Assembly (NCBI GenBank): GCA_030817875.1
Contig: JAUSZU010000001.1
Coordinates: forward strand, 3,162,001 to 3,226,000
Reading direction: 5' to 3'
DNA: 64,000 nucleotides
DNA from: Flavobacterium sp. W4I14
GTDB taxonomy: Bacteria; Bacteroidota; Bacteroidia; Sphingobacteriales; Sphingobacteriaceae
The notes under the pieces were generated by a model. That model saw only the letters and a list, made by a program, of their open reading frames with translations, was not told the origin of the DNA and made no database searches. Made by a program: the position numbers and the translations under genes. Positions 1-9,712 of this stretch are shown one piece after another (the stretch's first letter is position 1; each line of letters opens with the position of its first letter).

Positions 1-1535
1 GTGCTACATTGGTATATAGAGATGCAAACAACAGCAATAGCAAACAAATCTCACAAGTCGGGGAACTATTAAAAATGAATATTGACCTGTTGATTATATC
101 TCCTAACGAAGCCAGGCCGCTCACTCCAATCGTAGAACAGGCTTATAATAGTGGTATCCCTGTGGTTATTATCGATAGGAAAACATCATCTTCGGCTTAT
201 ACGGCTTATGTAGGTGCAGACAATTATCAGATTGGCAAGATGGCTGGGCAGTATGTATCCGGTCTGCTCAAAGGGAAAGGAAATATTCTGGAAATCATGG
301 GACTTCCCGGCTCCTCTCCCACAATAGAGCGCCAGAGAGGATTTGCCGAAGGACTCCAAAAATCCGCTAATATTAGAATTTCGAATCAGATCTATGGCGA
401 TTGGTTAAAATCGCACGCTATTGATGAACTGCTGAAAATGAAGGAGGCATTGCGTAGCACAGACCTAATTTTTGCGCACAATGACCAGATGGCCTCAGCA
501 GCCAGGGAAGCGTTGGATAAACTCGGAATAAAAAAGAAGGTGACCATTATTGGAATAGATGCACTACCCGGACAAGGAGGCGGCCTCCTGATGATTGATG
601 GCAAAGTAATAGATGCCAGCATGCTTTATCCAACGGGAGGCAAAGAGGCAATTTCGACAGCATTCCGTATCCTTGGAAAAGAATCCATCCTCAAAGAAAA
701 TATCCTTCAGTCTGTGGTCATAGATTCATCGAATGTTCAGCTTATGAAACTGCAGTGGAGCAAATTTAGCAGCCAGCAGAGAGATATCGAACGGCAGCAA
801 TCGCTCCTGGCTGAACAACGTTCTTTGTTTGACAACCAACAGCTTACATTAAACATCACCGTGGTTACCCTGGTGCTCTCTGTGGTTTTCGGAGGACTGG
901 CTTTTTTCTCCCTACTGGAAAACAGGAAAATCAACAAAAGCCTGGAGGCGAATAACCTGGAAATTCTTAACCAGCGCAATAAACTTATTGAGATGTCTGA
1001 AAAGGCTAAAGAGGCGACAGAGGCCAAACTGAACTTCTTCACCAATATATCTCATGAATTCCGCACTCCACTTACCTTGATACTCTCTCCCCTGGAAGAT
1101 CTGCTTAATAATGAAAAAATTAACGCGCTTGCAGGAAAAAACCTGAAACTGATCAATAAAAATGTTTTTCGCCTGCTGCGCCTGATCAACCAGCTCATTG
1201 AGTACAGGAAGATTGAGTATGGTAAGATGCGCATAAGATCAACATCGAACAATATTATAGATTTCATTGCAGACATCATTGAGACCTTTCAGCTCGCTGC
1301 AAAAAAACAGAACATAGACCTCAGACTTTTCACTAAAGAATCGGATATAACAGTATGGTTTGACGTGAACATGTTTGATAAGGTAATTTTTAACCTGATA
1401 TCTAACGCATTAAAATTTACGCCAGCCAATGGAACGGTTCACGTTACAGTGAGTAAAGACGATGCTCATATCTATATCAATAGTGGAGGACAATGGACCT
1501 GGAATGGATCAGGAAGAAATCCTCCATATATTTGA
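1..1535 (+). CDS. Hybrid two-component sensor, N-terminal part (5' cut by window edge, 3' frameshifted)
   Basis: This is the sensory half of a Bacteroidota hybrid two-component system (HTCS). The frame is already open at base 3, so the true start and signal peptide lie outside the window. Visible order: a periplasmic sugar-binding-protein fold of the ribose/LacI type (fragment residues 1 to about 240), one membrane segment (about 281-304), then a HisKA domain with phospho-acceptor His349 in FFTNISHEFRTP, and the N-box of the ATPase domain (FNLISNALKFTP). The frame then leaves the family sequence at about 1480 and stops at 1535, while the rest of the ATPase continues in another frame from 1462. 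Known HTCSs with a ribose-type sensor respond to simple sugars or oligosaccharides in the periplasm. The convergent susC-susD-sulfatase operon is the likely target. Either the gene is disrupted or there is a one-base sequence error. Confidence 0.85.
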   Translation, partial: ATLVYRDANNSNSKQISQVGELLKMNIDLLIISPNEARPLTPIVEQAYNSGIPVVIIDRKTSSSAYTAYVGADNYQIGKMAGQYVSGLLKGKGNILEIMGLPGSSPTIERQRGFAEGLQKSANIRISNQIYGDWLKSHAIDELLKMKEALRSTDLIFAHNDQMASAAREALDKLGIKKKVTIIGIDALPGQGGGLLMIDGKVIDASMLYPTGGKEAISTAFRILGKESILKENILQSVVIDSSNVQLMKLQWSKFSSQQRDIERQQSLLAEQRSLFDNQQLTLNITVVTLVLSVVFGGLAFFSLLENRKINKSLEANNLEILNQRNKLIEMSEKAKEATEAKLNFFTNISHEFRTPLTLILSPLEDLLNNEKINALAGKNLKLINKNVFRLLRLINQLIEYRKIEYGKMRIRSTSNNIIDFIADIIETFQLAAKKQNIDLRLFTKESDITVWFDVNMFDKVIFNLISNALKFTPANGTVHVTVSKDDAHIYINSGGQWTWNGSGRNPPYI

Positions 1536-2589
1536 ACATTTTTATCAAGCAGACTCGAATGCTAGAAAAGGATCTGGATTGGGCCTTTCTCTTTCGAAAG
1601 AACTGATGAATCTTTTACATGGAGACCTAACCGTAGAAAGCCGGAAATGGCAGGGTACTATCTTTACCGTCACCCTCCCCCTTGGATCATCACACCTTCG
1701 GGAAGAAGAGAAGCATACCCAACAAGCGGAAAGAGAAGAACTTTATGAAAATGCGAAAATCTATACGAGCGAACTAGAGCATCTCAAGAGAGAAAAGAAC
1801 CATGATTTGTTGCGTGAATTAAAGGAACGGTCGGTATTAATAATTGAAGACAATGCAGACCTTCTGCACTATCTGGCTGAGAAACTTGATGAGGAATACG
1901 AGGTATTTATTGCAAATACGGGAGAGAGCGGGATCACTTCTGCCTACGAGCAGGTACCAGATCTGATCATCTGCGATGTGGTACTGCCAGATCTTTCCGG
2001 AAAGAAAATTACAGAGAAGCTCAAATCCGACATCCGTACATCCCATATCCCCATCATCCTGCTCACCGCACAGGGCAGTGTAGAACAGCAGATCAATGGC
2101 TTCGAGAGTATGGCAGATGCCTATATCGTAAAACCTTTCAATTATGAATATTTACTGGCGACTGTGCGGAACCTGATGAAAAACAGACTCCTGCTAAAGT
2201 CTCATTACACAAGCGACATCAGTTCTGGAAACAGGCAACCTATTTCAAAAAGTCTGGATAAAAAATTTGTAAATGATTTTTCAGGTCTCGTAGAGCAGAA
2301 CCTAAGCAATGAAAACTTCAGTGTAGAGGAGATTAGTAAAGCCCTGGGGGTTTCAAGGGTGCAGCTATACAGAAAAGTAAAGGCCTTGCTGGATTGCAGT
2401 GTAACCGACTACATCATAAACAGAAGGCTAAAAAAGGCAAAATTTCTATTGATCAATGAAAGGTATACAATCGCAGAAATCACCTATATGGTCGGATTCT
2501 CCTCACCAAATTACTTTTCGACGGTATTCAAATCGAAATATGGCATGAGGCCAAGTGAGTTTAAGAGAAACCAATTCCCAACCCAATAG
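1462..2589 (+). CDS. Hybrid two-component regulator, C-terminal part (ATPase end, receiver, AraC-type DNA-binding domain)
   Basis: This is the continuation of the preceding gene in the +1 frame. Family sequence starts at about residue 6: the G1 box VEDNGPGM, then the G2 box GSGLGLSLSKEL, finish the HATPase_c domain. A receiver domain follows with phospho-acceptor Asp172 (ICDVVLPDLSG) and conserved Lys224 (VKPF), and then an AraC-type helix-turn-helix (about 275-372). The ATG at 1462 lies inside the ATPase fold and has no independent ribosome-binding context, so it is unlikely to be a natural start. Removing a single A near 1479-1480 would join the two frames into one uninterrupted HTCS. It is convergent with the sulfatase gene across a repeat-filled gap. 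Confidence 0.85.
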   Translation: MLISISIVEDNGPGMDQEEILHIFEHFYQADSNARKGSGLGLSLSKELMNLLHGDLTVESRKWQGTIFTVTLPLGSSHLREEEKHTQQAEREELYENAKIYTSELEHLKREKNHDLLRELKERSVLIIEDNADLLHYLAEKLDEEYEVFIANTGESGITSAYEQVPDLIICDVVLPDLSGKKITEKLKSDIRTSHIPIILLTAQGSVEQQINGFESMADAYIVKPFNYEYLLATVRNLMKNRLLLKSHYTSDISSGNRQPISKSLDKKFVNDFSGLVEQNLSNENFSVEEISKALGVSRVQLYRKVKALLDCSVTDYIINRRLKKAKFLLINERYTIAEITYMVGFSSPNYFSTVFKSKYGMRPSEFKRNQFPTQ

Positions 2590-3055
2590 CCAAACGAGAA
2601 AATGAGTTCCATTTCACCTGCAGACTTAGCGCCTGTTTTAATTTATTAAAAATTATTAGTACGTCAGTCTGTCCAAAGGACTCCTGTGGAGAACGTAGTC
2701 GAAGATCCGTTTTTCGATAATTAAAAGTACTTCGACTCCGCTACCATTGACAGATTCAAAAGAAAGGTCGTCATTGCGAGGAGGAACGACGAAGCAATCT
2801 TTCTTGCTAGTGATCCCTTCGATAAAGATTGCTTCGTCGGCTGAAAAAGCCTTCTCGCAATGACGATTCCCCGCAGCTTACAATACGCTAAAAATCCTTA
2901 TATCATTTATATTGAGTTTTATACAATAAATTACCCTCAGGGTGACAAAAACGTTAGATAAGTAAAATAATTGTATCAAACTTTAAATTGGCTCTTAAAC
3001 TATTTTAATTATAAACCATTAGTTCCCGATCGAACATAAACTGAAAATACTGTCT
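2590..3055. other. Intergenic region between convergent genes, filled with palindromic repeats
   Basis: No credible gene is visible. The stretch has three repeat-like parts: an inverted GTAGTCGAAG / CTTCGACTCCGCTAC motif at about 2690-2745, a long double-armed palindrome at 2768-2866 (listed separately), and a CCCTCAGGGTGAC motif near 2935-2947. Such short motifs are common between genes in Sphingobacteriaceae. The hairpins may serve as bidirectional terminators for the converging HTCS and sulfatase genes, but no clear T tract follows them. Confidence 0.6.
2768..2866. repeat. Nested palindromic intergenic repeat
   Basis: Two pairs of perfect inverted arms are visible. The outer arms are TCGTCATTGCGAG (2768-2780) and CTCGCAATGACGA (2854-2866). 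The inner arms are CGACGAAGCAATCTTT (2787-2802) and AAAGATTGCTTCGTCG (2824-2839). The whole can fold into one long hairpin of about 99 bases. The sequence type is a familiar dispersed intergenic palindrome of Bacteroidota. No open reading frame crosses it. Confidence 0.85.
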
Positions 3056-4441
3056 TTATTTTACCGTCCAATACGGCGAATCTGTTCTGGCGGTTAAAAG
3101 ATAATCCTCAATTTTCTTTACAATATCAGGATGGGCAGCAGCCACATCATTGGTTTCGCCAATATCCGTTTTAATGTCGTAAAGTTCGAGTTTATGATGT
3201 CTTCTCACCCCTTTCCACCGACCATAACGCACGCCCTGCTCAAAGCCCAATTCAAAAAATTCCCAATATAGAAAGCGGTCGGTTTTAACCTTATCACCCT
3301 TGATAACCGGGTATATACTAGCACCGTCTGTACGAAATCCAGTAGTTTTACCGGCAATCTCTCCAAAAGTGGGCATAATGTCGGGGAAATAGCCCGGCAC
3401 ATCGCTCGTTTTCGGCGCATTTTTAATAAAGGGCGCCCATGCAATAAATGGAATCCTGATCCCTCCATCGTACATATCCCTTTTGTACCCTTTAAGTTTA
3501 CCGTTCGAGTCAAAGAATTCGGATACCGCTTTCAGCTGACTGGTCGGCTCCGACCTTGGGCCGTTATCTGATGCAAAGAATACAATCGTATTCTCAGACA
3601 GGCCACTTTTGATCAGGTAATCTTTTATTTTACCTACCGACTGGTCTAAATAGTACACCATAGCTGCATAAGTCTTCATATCTTCCGGCCAGTTTTTATT
3701 CTTATAGATGGCCTGGTCCGGAACATCCAGCGGTGAATGCGGATTATTAAAGTTCAGCATTAAAAAGAAAGGCTTTTTGTTATCTTTTTGGCTTTTCAGG
3801 TAAGCCAGTGCTTCATCTGTACAGATATTGGTTTCATAATAGCCCTTTTTTGCATTCGTATTAGGTTCAACTGTTACGAGTTTTCCATTAATGTAACGGT
3901 GATCAGGCCAATAGGTGCTTGCGTAAGTTGAGGGAATATTGATCAGCCATCCCGAAAATTTGTCGAAGCCCCTTTGTAAAGGTGTAGCGAGCGAATCATA
4001 TCCATCCACATGCCATTTTCCAACCAGCGAAGTATTATATCCTGCATCCTGCATCAGGTTTCCTATCGTGTAATCATCCTTGGTAAGATTGGCCCGGTAC
4101 ACCACATTTTTCCCTTTTTTCCCCGCGAGCCCTCCTTGTTCGGTTGCATTGCCCCTAATTGTAGCATGCCCGGTGTTGAGGCCTGTAAGAATAGATCCCC
4201 GTGATGGCGAACAGACTGGTGCACCGGCATAAAAATCGGTAAACCGCGTTCCTTCATTGGCCAGTTTATCGATGTTGGGCGTGAGGATCTGTTTTTGCCC
4301 GTAAACACCAACATCTCCATAACCCAGGTCATCGGCCAAAATAAAAACAATATTGGGCTTTTGCCCAGCTTTTCGCTGGGCAAATATAGCACCGCTATAA
4401 AGGAGCGAAAAACCGATGATGATTAAACTTCTTTTGATCAT
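3056..4441 (-). CDS. Secreted arylsulfatase (S1 family)
   Basis: This is a formylglycine-dependent sulfatase that removes sulfate esters from a carbohydrate in the periplasm. The chosen start (461 residues) gives a clean signal peptide (MIKRSLIIIGFSLLYSG, then AIFAQ). An in-frame Met ten codons upstream (4471) would put ten extra residues before it. Visible motifs are the metal-binding ADDLGYGD near residues 36-43, the maturation motif C-S-P-S-R (Cys77, the residue converted to formylglycine), GKWH around the active site, and the metal ligand pair in FFASDNGP. Length is normal for the family. It is the last gene of a susC-susD-sulfatase operon, so the glycan imported by this locus is probably sulfated. 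The exact substrate cannot be read from the sequence. Confidence 0.93.
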   Translation of the reverse strand: MIKRSLIIIGFSLLYSGAIFAQRKAGQKPNIVFILADDLGYGDVGVYGQKQILTPNIDKLANEGTRFTDFYAGAPVCSPSRGSILTGLNTGHATIRGNATEQGGLAGKKGKNVVYRANLTKDDYTIGNLMQDAGYNTSLVGKWHVDGYDSLATPLQRGFDKFSGWLINIPSTYASTYWPDHRYINGKLVTVEPNTNAKKGYYETNICTDEALAYLKSQKDNKKPFFLMLNFNNPHSPLDVPDQAIYKNKNWPEDMKTYAAMVYYLDQSVGKIKDYLIKSGLSENTIVFFASDNGPRSEPTSQLKAVSEFFDSNGKLKGYKRDMYDGGIRIPFIAWAPFIKNAPKTSDVPGYFPDIMPTFGEIAGKTTGFRTDGASIYPVIKGDKVKTDRFLYWEFFELGFEQGVRYGRWKGVRRHHKLELYDIKTDIGETNDVAAAHPDIVKKIEDYLLTARTDSPYWTVK

Positions 4442-4477
4442 TTTATTGAATTGAAATCTTATTCTTCGCATAATATA

Positions 4478-5968
4478 CTAGTTATAGCCCGGATTTTGAG
4501 TATAAAGACCGGGTGCAGTTTGAATTTCTGCCGCAGGCACCGGATAAATGACATAGTTCGGTATAATTTCATTAATTTTCGTAATCGCATCGGCTATTCT
4601 CCAGGCATTCATCTGCGAGACGGCCAGGCCTTCGCGCACAAGGTCGTTCCAGCGGAGCCCTTCGCCTAAAAACTCCCTTTGCCGCTCCTGCATTAAGGTC
4701 TGAATATTTACATTCGATAATGTACCTATGCCAGCCCTGGTCCTCACCCTGTTCACAGCCGCGTCTACATCACTTTGAGTGCCTGCCGCACCGTGAAGGA
4801 TACATTCGGCTTTCATGAGCAAGATATCGGTATAACGCAGTACGATAAAATTAATCGGCCAATCTTTGCCCGACAGGCCTTTTTTGGCCACATCGATGTA
4901 TTTTTTGATAAAAGGACCAGCGGTATAGGTGGTCGCTACATTGGAAGAGTATCGTACATCGGTTCCGCTAACCGTATTGGTGGTATAAGAACTCAATAAA
5001 CTTTTGGAAACAGGAAAAGTACTGGCTCCATAACCATTTCCAAAACTATTGGAAATACCATTACTGGTCCAATAAGCTACAGGCACCAAATGGGAAGGAA
5101 AACCTGCTCCATTTAAACTCGAAGCAAACTGTACATCAAACACCACTTCACTATTGTTTTCGTTGCTGTAAGAAAATATTGATGCATAATTGGAGGCAAA
5201 ACTGTAAGGACTCCCGGTAATTACGGCATCGAACAAAGCAGCAGCCTTATCATATTCATTGCTGTTAAGGCCAGGTCCGTTTATGCCATAAGTAGGCCCT
5301 GATTTAGTAAGATAAACCAATCCCAGCAGCCCTTTTGCAGCATAAGAAGTTGGTCTTCCAAGGTCAATCCCTGTAAAAGTTGCAGGTAAGTTGGTCGCTG
5401 CATACTGCAAATCGGATTCGATCAGTGCATAAACATCAGCTACCGGACTACGTGGAATGCTTGCTACCTCCACAGCACTCTTTACCGTCGATATTAATGG
5501 CACCTGGCCAAAAGTCCTGACCAGGGAAAAATAATAGAATGCCCTTAAGAAACGGACTTCTGCAGCGTACCTTGTTGCATTTGCAGCAGTAAGTACGCTT
5601 CCTTTGGTTTCTAATGCTGCCAGAACAGTATTCGCATTATATATGCCATTGAAATTCGCCTTCCAAGCGGTAGTGATAAATCCTATTGTGGTAATACTCG
5701 GTGTAAAATTATTGATCCCGTCCCAATCGCGGTTACCATCTGAAGTCGCATTTAAGTTGTCGCTACGCATTTCACTGAGCCATAGTGCCTGACTGGGATA
5801 ATTGCTCAACTGGGAATACACCCCATTTACCGCCTGAAGAAAGTCGTTATTATTGGTGAAAAAATTCGCTGTAGCCAAACTCGACTCTGGTGTTTGATTT
5901 AATTGTTTTTCGCAACTGCCCAACAGCAGTATCGCGGAGAACAGGGTTAAGTATATTTTCGTTTTCAT
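4478..5968 (-). CDS. SusD/RagB-family nutrient-binding outer-membrane lipoprotein
   Basis: This is the surface glycan-binding lid of a SusC/SusD importer. It begins with a lipoprotein signal (LLLGSC, lipid-anchored Cys19). The N-terminal SusD-like region contains the typical TPESSLATANFFTNNNDFLQ stretch. The C-terminal RagB/SusD domain ends with the usual KINEIIPNYVIYPVPAAEI and NPGYN. At 496 residues it is normal for the family. It starts 9 bases after the susC stop and is followed at once by the sulfatase, so the three genes are one transcription unit. Ligand specificity cannot be assigned from sequence. Confidence 0.95.
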   Translation of the reverse strand: MKTKIYLTLFSAILLLGSCEKQLNQTPESSLATANFFTNNNDFLQAVNGVYSQLSNYPSQALWLSEMRSDNLNATSDGNRDWDGINNFTPSITTIGFITTAWKANFNGIYNANTVLAALETKGSVLTAANATRYAAEVRFLRAFYYFSLVRTFGQVPLISTVKSAVEVASIPRSPVADVYALIESDLQYAATNLPATFTGIDLGRPTSYAAKGLLGLVYLTKSGPTYGINGPGLNSNEYDKAAALFDAVITGSPYSFASNYASIFSYSNENNSEVVFDVQFASSLNGAGFPSHLVPVAYWTSNGISNSFGNGYGASTFPVSKSLLSSYTTNTVSGTDVRYSSNVATTYTAGPFIKKYIDVAKKGLSGKDWPINFIVLRYTDILLMKAECILHGAAGTQSDVDAAVNRVRTRAGIGTLSNVNIQTLMQERQREFLGEGLRWNDLVREGLAVSQMNAWRIADAITKINEIIPNYVIYPVPAAEIQTAPGLYTQNPGYN

Positions 5969-5977
5969 CTTATTCTG

Positions 5978-8900
5978 TTAAAAGCCAATGTTTATTCCAA
6001 TTGAAGCTGTTTTACTTAATGGTGCCGAACCGTAATCGCCTGATATTGCATAGCTGGCATCGCCACTTACGTTCGTATTCTGCGCCTCTGGATTCGCTCC
6101 CCCTTTATATTTATCATGAGAGAAATAGTTTTCCAATGCCACAAATATCCGTGCAGAGGAAATGCCAGGAGTTTTGATCAATCCCTTCAGGTTATAGCCC
6201 AAAGTAATGTTCTGCACCCGAAAGAAATCGCTGGAGTAAACCCAATCAGAGGTTACGTTTGGATAAGTATAATTTGCGCCCAGCCTACCCCTTGGTGCAT
6301 CTGGATTAGGGTTTGCTGCCGTCCAGTGGTCTCTCCATACCCCAAGCACATTTGCTGTTGTACTTCCCGAAAAGTCGATTGCACGGCCCAGATAAGAAAG
6401 TATCGAACCTCCATGCTGACCATATAGCTGTATACCAAGATCGAAATTCCCATATTTAAAATTGTTTGACCAACCCCAGGTATATTTGGGAGAAGGCTGT
6501 CCACCAACCACCCTGTCGGCAGCACTGATTTTTCCGTCGCCATTGGTATCAACGTATTTCGCATCGCCAACTTTCTGTCCGGATACTTTTGCCACAGCCG
6601 GATTGGAAATATCAGCAGCCGTCAAAATTCCATCGGTTTTAGTGATGTAATAGCTAAAAGCAGGGAGTCCTTCCCTAAGCAGGTATGGCGCATTGCTACC
6701 GCTATAGGCAGAAGCGATTTCGATATCGGCATGTGTTGGGCCAAGATCGGTTATGGCATTTTTGTTAAAGGCAATATTGGCATTCATCGTCCAGGTGAAA
6801 TTGGCTGTCTTAACGTTTACCGTATTTAGCCCGAACTCCAATCCTTTGTTCACCACCGCACCTATATTTTGTAAACTTGTGCTGAAACCACTTGCAGATA
6901 GTACTGGCAGGTTTAACAGCAGATCTGTATTCTTTTTATGATAGGCATCGAAGGTGAAATTGATTCTGTTGGCCAAAAGACTGAGGTCTAAACCAAGATC
7001 GTAGGTGTTGGATGTTTCCCATTTCAGCGCTTTGTTGGCAAGGCCCGAAACCACCTGCCCTGTAGCCGTTGTTGGTGTATTGCCGCCAAATACGTAATTA
7101 GAATTTACCAGGGTGCTTATGGCATTATAGTCGCCAATGTTGTTGTTGCCTGATTTACCCCAACTTAATCTTAGTTTTAACTCACTAATGGCCTTAACAT
7201 CCTTAAGAAAAGATTCTTCTGAAACTTTCCATCCGGCAGATACCGAAGGAAAGGTTCCCCAACGGTTTTCGGATCCAAATTTAGAAGAGGCATCCCTTCT
7301 GATGGTACCAGATAAGAGGTATCTATCCTTAAAAGCATACTGTAATCTGCTGTAATAAGAGAATAAGGTGTTATTAGCTGCGGTTGAAGTTCCTGTAGTG
7401 GTTACTCCTGCAGCGTTGGCAATGGCATTACTTAAGGTTTTGATGATATCGTTGGCAAAACCTCCGGCCGTTGCAAGGCTTACCCCTTCGGTATGCACTA
7501 TATTGTACGACAGCCCTGCAATGGCAGAAATCTTGTGGACACCGGCAATTGTTGTGGTATAATTAAGGGTATTTTCGTTAAGAAAGTTTTGTTTCTTGGT
7601 TACCGCATAAGAGCCGGTTGAATAAAGACCTGGATTGGTTAACAAGGCTGATGCTGCACCAACGGTTACCTGATCGGATGTATATTTTGAAGTATTTCGA
7701 TCAACGTTATCATAATTTACGCTCGACCTTAATGATAGGCCTTTAATTATTTGATAATCTGCATATATCGAGGCCAATAATCTTGAGGTTTTTACCTTGT
7801 TTATTGCGGTTTCCAGATAGGCATACGGACTGATTAACCTTGGGCTCGCCCAGGTGTAGGTACTGTTTCCGTAGGCACCGGAATTTAAGCCTGCCGAACT
7901 TTCAACTACCGGTACCATTTGTAAAGCATTCATCAGCTGGTTATCCTTACCCTCCCCTGGAGGTGCATTATTAACAGAATAAGATGGTGCAAGATTAATC
8001 CCGAATTTAAGCTTCTTACTGGCATTGGCCTCCACATTGGCCCTTAAACCATAGTTTTTATAATTGGAATTAATCAACGTTCCGTTTTGGTTAAGTACGT
8101 TACCAGAAATAAAGTAGGTCACATTTTCTGCCCCTCCGCTTGCTGAAACCTCATAATTTTGATAAGGTGCATTGGTAAAGATGGCATCCTGCCAATCTAC
8201 ATAATCAAGGCCGGGGTGTCCGGGCTGTGCCCATCTCGGATCGGTCATAAAAGAGGTGTTAATGGTACCCGGAGCAAGGCCTAAAATAGCGGCCCTTTCA
8301 GCATTGGTTTGGGCAGCGGTTCTTCCTGTACCAGAGGCTACCCATGCAGTATTGGCCAGTTCTGTTGCCTGGGCAACCCACTCATCAGCATTCAGCACAT
8401 CAATTTTTCTGGCTACCGAACTGATACCTGCATTCGCATTAACACTAATTCTTGGTTTACCCGCAATACCTTTTTTGGTTGTGATAATTACTACCCCATT
8501 TGCGGCACGCGAACCGTAAATGGCTCCCGCAGCGGCATCTTTTAATACCTGAACACTCTCAATATCATTTGGATTAAGGTTATCGAGTGGACTGTTTGAA
8601 ATACCTCCGGAGGCATTCTGACTGGCTATATCCAAGGGAAAGCCATCCAATACGTAAAGGGGTTCATTACCTGCCGTGATTGAGCCAGCCCCGCGTACCT
8701 GGATACTTAAACCAGCTCCGGGCGTGCCGCTTTGCTGCCTTACCTGAACGCCGGCCATCTGGCCGATAAGCGCCTGCTCAACTCTTGATATCGGCTTTTC
8801 TTCTACTGCTTTTGCATTAAAAGTGGCTACTGAGCCTAATACATCGCTTTTTCTTTGCGTACCGTATCCCACCACAAGTACTTCTTCAAGCTTACTTTGA

Positions 8901-9373
8901 TCAGGATCAAGTTTTATAGAAAGCTGCTGGCCTTTATAAACCACTTCCTGTGTTTTATAACCTACATAGGTAAAAACTAAAGTAGGCTGATTTAGCTCGG
9001 TAACCAGTTGAAATTCGCCGTCGGGATTGGTTGATACCACCTGAGCAGTTCCTTTAATCCTAACACTAACGCCAGGCAGAGGAAGGTTCTTTTCATCGGT
9101 TACTTTTCCTTTAATTGTAACAGTCCGCAAGCGTAGACCTTCACTATTTGAAATCTTAAAAGAACCACCAGGAATATTATATGCTGTCAAATTTGCCACA
9201 AGGGCTACCTTTGAATGAGAGAGGGGGTTAATATTTTCTTCTTCGCCGCGTCTTTTTGCCCTGGCCTGCAGAACGGAGGAAATCAGAAGAATTCCTGTCA
9301 GGCAGAGTAATAAAAGGATTTTTGACAAAGATGTGTTATGCGAGTCCTTCCAGGACTTTCCGCTTATTTTCAT
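5978..9373 (-). CDS. SusC/RagA-family TonB-dependent outer-membrane transporter
   Basis: This is the beta-barrel importer that works with the SusD protein encoded next to it. It has a long N-terminal signal (hydrophobic core at residues 19-34, ending near QARA). A carboxypeptidase-regulatory-like domain follows from about residue 84 (TVTIKGKVTDEKNLPLPGVS), then a TonB-box-like EEVLVVGYGTQ at 163-173, a plug domain with the family signature around LYVLDGFPLD, and a barrel to the C-terminus ending in an aromatic residue (GINIGF). At 1131 residues it is slightly long for SusC. It is the first gene of the operon. I found no exact TAnnTTTG promoter directly upstream, so control by the neighbouring HTCS is inferred from position. 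Confidence 0.95.
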   Translation of the reverse strand: MKISGKSWKDSHNTSLSKILLLLCLTGILLISSVLQARAKRRGEEENINPLSHSKVALVANLTAYNIPGGSFKISNSEGLRLRTVTIKGKVTDEKNLPLPGVSVRIKGTAQVVSTNPDGEFQLVTELNQPTLVFTYVGYKTQEVVYKGQQLSIKLDPDQSKLEEVLVVGYGTQRKSDVLGSVATFNAKAVEEKPISRVEQALIGQMAGVQVRQQSGTPGAGLSIQVRGAGSITAGNEPLYVLDGFPLDIASQNASGGISNSPLDNLNPNDIESVQVLKDAAAGAIYGSRAANGVVIITTKKGIAGKPRISVNANAGISSVARKIDVLNADEWVAQATELANTAWVASGTGRTAAQTNAERAAILGLAPGTINTSFMTDPRWAQPGHPGLDYVDWQDAIFTNAPYQNYEVSASGGAENVTYFISGNVLNQNGTLINSNYKNYGLRANVEANASKKLKFGINLAPSYSVNNAPPGEGKDNQLMNALQMVPVVESSAGLNSGAYGNSTYTWASPRLISPYAYLETAINKVKTSRLLASIYADYQIIKGLSLRSSVNYDNVDRNTSKYTSDQVTVGAASALLTNPGLYSTGSYAVTKKQNFLNENTLNYTTTIAGVHKISAIAGLSYNIVHTEGVSLATAGGFANDIIKTLSNAIANAAGVTTTGTSTAANNTLFSYYSRLQYAFKDRYLLSGTIRRDASSKFGSENRWGTFPSVSAGWKVSEESFLKDVKAISELKLRLSWGKSGNNNIGDYNAISTLVNSNYVFGGNTPTTATGQVVSGLANKALKWETSNTYDLGLDLSLLANRINFTFDAYHKKNTDLLLNLPVLSASGFSTSLQNIGAVVNKGLEFGLNTVNVKTANFTWTMNANIAFNKNAITDLGPTHADIEIASAYSGSNAPYLLREGLPAFSYYITKTDGILTAADISNPAVAKVSGQKVGDAKYVDTNGDGKISAADRVVGGQPSPKYTWGWSNNFKYGNFDLGIQLYGQHGGSILSYLGRAIDFSGSTTANVLGVWRDHWTAANPNPDAPRGRLGANYTYPNVTSDWVYSSDFFRVQNITLGYNLKGLIKTPGISSARIFVALENYFSHDKYKGGANPEAQNTNVSGDASYAISGDYGSAPLSKTASIGINIGF

Positions 9374-9712
9374 AATTTATATTGTTTTATGCCAATCATG
9401 AAACTGCAACAAGCTTTAGGAATATGAAAAATTCCCGTGCAGAATTCATAATTTTGACATGATCATTGAATGAACTGACCGGATGCAACGCCAATTGATC
9501 TCCGGCAATGGTCGAAATCTGGGGAGAATGCAGAAATGCATTTTCCCTTATTTATATTTAGTAACTATCTTATTTTGCAAGCTCCTTTCTATACCTTTGG
9601 GTATTGTGTTTTATAATTGATTTGAGATTATCCATTCAACATTTTCGCTTCCAATTCCGGCTAGCCTCTCCCTTTATTTCATTCTCATATATGTTAAGAT
9701 TATACAGAGTTC

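Noticed and set aside
1465..1495. Programmed ribosomal frameshift in the HTCS gene
   Set aside because: There is no slippery heptamer and no downstream stem-loop, and HTCS proteins are not known to use frameshifting. A mutation or sequence error is simpler.
4063..4392. Alternative minus-strand frame inside the sulfatase gene
   Set aside because: It lies entirely within the sulfatase coding region in another frame and has no family similarity.
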